5,629 bases of DNA from an archaeon (GTDB lineage: Archaea > Nanobdellota > Nanobdellia > SCGC-AAA011-G17 > GW2011-AR18). The DNA lies in the NCBI GenBank assembly GCA_023245565.1, contig JAHFKB010000001.1, positions 1 to 5,629 of the forward strand. The letters are read 5' to 3'. How positions within the stretch are numbered: position 1 is the stretch's first letter; every line of letters begins with the position of its first letter. The translations under genes and the position numbers were made by a program. The notes under the pieces were generated by a model, which did not search any database, was not told the origin of the DNA, and saw only the letters and a program-made list of their open reading frames with translations. Below, one piece after another: positions 5,156 through 5,629 of the stretch.

Positions 5156-5536
5156 TTATTTGAATAATCTAGTTATAAAATGTTCATAACCTTCTCTATA
5201 ATGCTTGCCTATTCCATCAAAAATAGATAATGCTTCTTCTAAAGTTTTACAAATTATTATATTTTTTAAAATATAAGGATTAAATAAATCTTTTGCAACT
5301 ATTGGAACATAAATTCCCTTTTCAGAGAAATAAGCTGGATGTTGTAATCTTAAAGGGCATTCCAATGATAAAGAACCCCCTTTATATTTTGAAGCATATT
5401 TTTTAGGAACCCCAATACTTTCATCAACAATTTCTTTAAAACACCCAAAAACAGGAACTTTGTTTTCTCTATTTGCGTGTTTATTATTTCCTCTCAAAAT
5501 TAACAAAGGCTGACCTATTCTATATTGGTTTTCCAT
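5156..5536 (-). CDS. Hypothetical protein, 126 residues
   Basis: I do not recognise this family. The chosen start is the ATG at 5534-5536 (MENQYRIGQPLLILRG); a TTG four codons upstream extends the frame to 130 residues, but the TATA box at 5557-5566 puts transcript initiation at about the ATG. It looks like a single soluble domain. An N-terminal basic part (RGNNKHANRENKVPVFGCFKEIV) leads to VPKKYASKYKGGSLSLECPLRL (about 43-64), then YVPIVAKDLFNPYILKNIIICK and the helical end TLEEALSIFDGIGKHYREGYEHFITRLFK. Two cysteines (CFKE, CPLRL) do not form a zinc motif. No signal peptide or membrane segment is seen. It runs convergently towards the second winged-helix gene, so co-regulation is unlikely. 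Confidence 0.8.
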   Translation of the reverse strand: MENQYRIGQPLLILRGNNKHANRENKVPVFGCFKEIVDESIGVPKKYASKYKGGSLSLECPLRLQHPAYFSEKGIYVPIVAKDLFNPYILKNIIICKTLEEALSIFDGIGKHYREGYEHFITRLFK

Positions 5537-5556
5537 GTATTTTAGCAAAGAAAAAA

Positions 5557-5566
5557 CTATAAAAGA
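5557..5566 (-). promoter_or_regulatory. TATA box for the 126-residue gene
   Basis: TCTTTTATAG on the minus strand lies about 30 to 21 bases before the ATG at 5536. This implies a leaderless mRNA and argues against the upstream TTG start at 5548. Confidence 0.5.
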
Positions 5567-5629
5567 TTAGTTATTTTGTTATTAACTACAGATATTAATA
5601 ATTAACCAATAATCAAATATTTTAATCAC

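Noticed and set aside
5537..5548. TTG-initiated four-codon extension of the 126-residue gene
   Set aside because: The TATA box at 5557-5566 places transcription start near the ATG at 5536, and TTG is a weaker start.
1..5629. tRNA, rRNA or box C/D RNA genes
   Set aside because: I saw no TTCGA-type T-arm with matching acceptor stem and no paired C and D boxes at proper spacing in the gaps; a covariance-model search would be decisive.

Overview
The window is very AT-rich DNA that is most simply read as chromosome of a small-genome archaeon, probably of the DPANN group (Woesearchaeota/Pacearchaeota-like). Three things point that way. Most genes have an archaeal TATA-like box about 20-35 bases before the start codon and almost no leader. 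Shine-Dalgarno sites are nearly absent, with one good one at 994-1000 on the minus strand. The protein families (a 546-residue ArgRS, a small SecB-like protein, stand-alone MFIRVKK-type and coiled-coil/winged-helix proteins) resemble those I associate with such genomes. This assignment is inference; there is no rRNA or other marker here.

Layout. Bases 1-1020 carry two minus-strand genes: a small unknown protein (64-357) and, upstream of it, a 191-residue conserved-looking hypothetical (415-990). A divergent promoter region (991-1123) separates them from argS (1124-2764, +), the only confidently named gene. It is followed by a 135-residue protein whose C-terminal pattern resembles SecB-type chaperones (2804-3211, +). 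Next come two plus-strand genes, 3289-4023 and 4490-5134, that look like full-length diverged paralogues: each has an N-terminal coiled coil, a low-complexity or acidic linker and a C-terminal winged-helix-like domain. Last is a convergent minus-strand gene of unknown function (5156-5536).

The unusual part is about 3480-4490. The linker of the first paralogue is encoded by two clusters of an AATC tetranucleotide repeat, and an identical 31-base block is read in two different frames in the two clusters. The 466-base gap between the paralogues holds no convincing gene. Its left half is strongly C-rich over G-poor with dispersed TCTCA-N-TTTT repeats. Its right half holds a cluster of YACC(G/A)AAC motifs arranged as direct and inverted repeats, with a further dyad just upstream of the TATA box of the second paralogue. 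I read this as a DNA-protein control locus: an operator array, a partition-type site or a replication origin, with the winged-helix proteins as the obvious candidate binders. The sequence shows the repeats and the gene pairing; the function is inferred.

The other genes look like ordinary housekeeping or hypothetical neighbours, each with its own promoter rather than a single operon.
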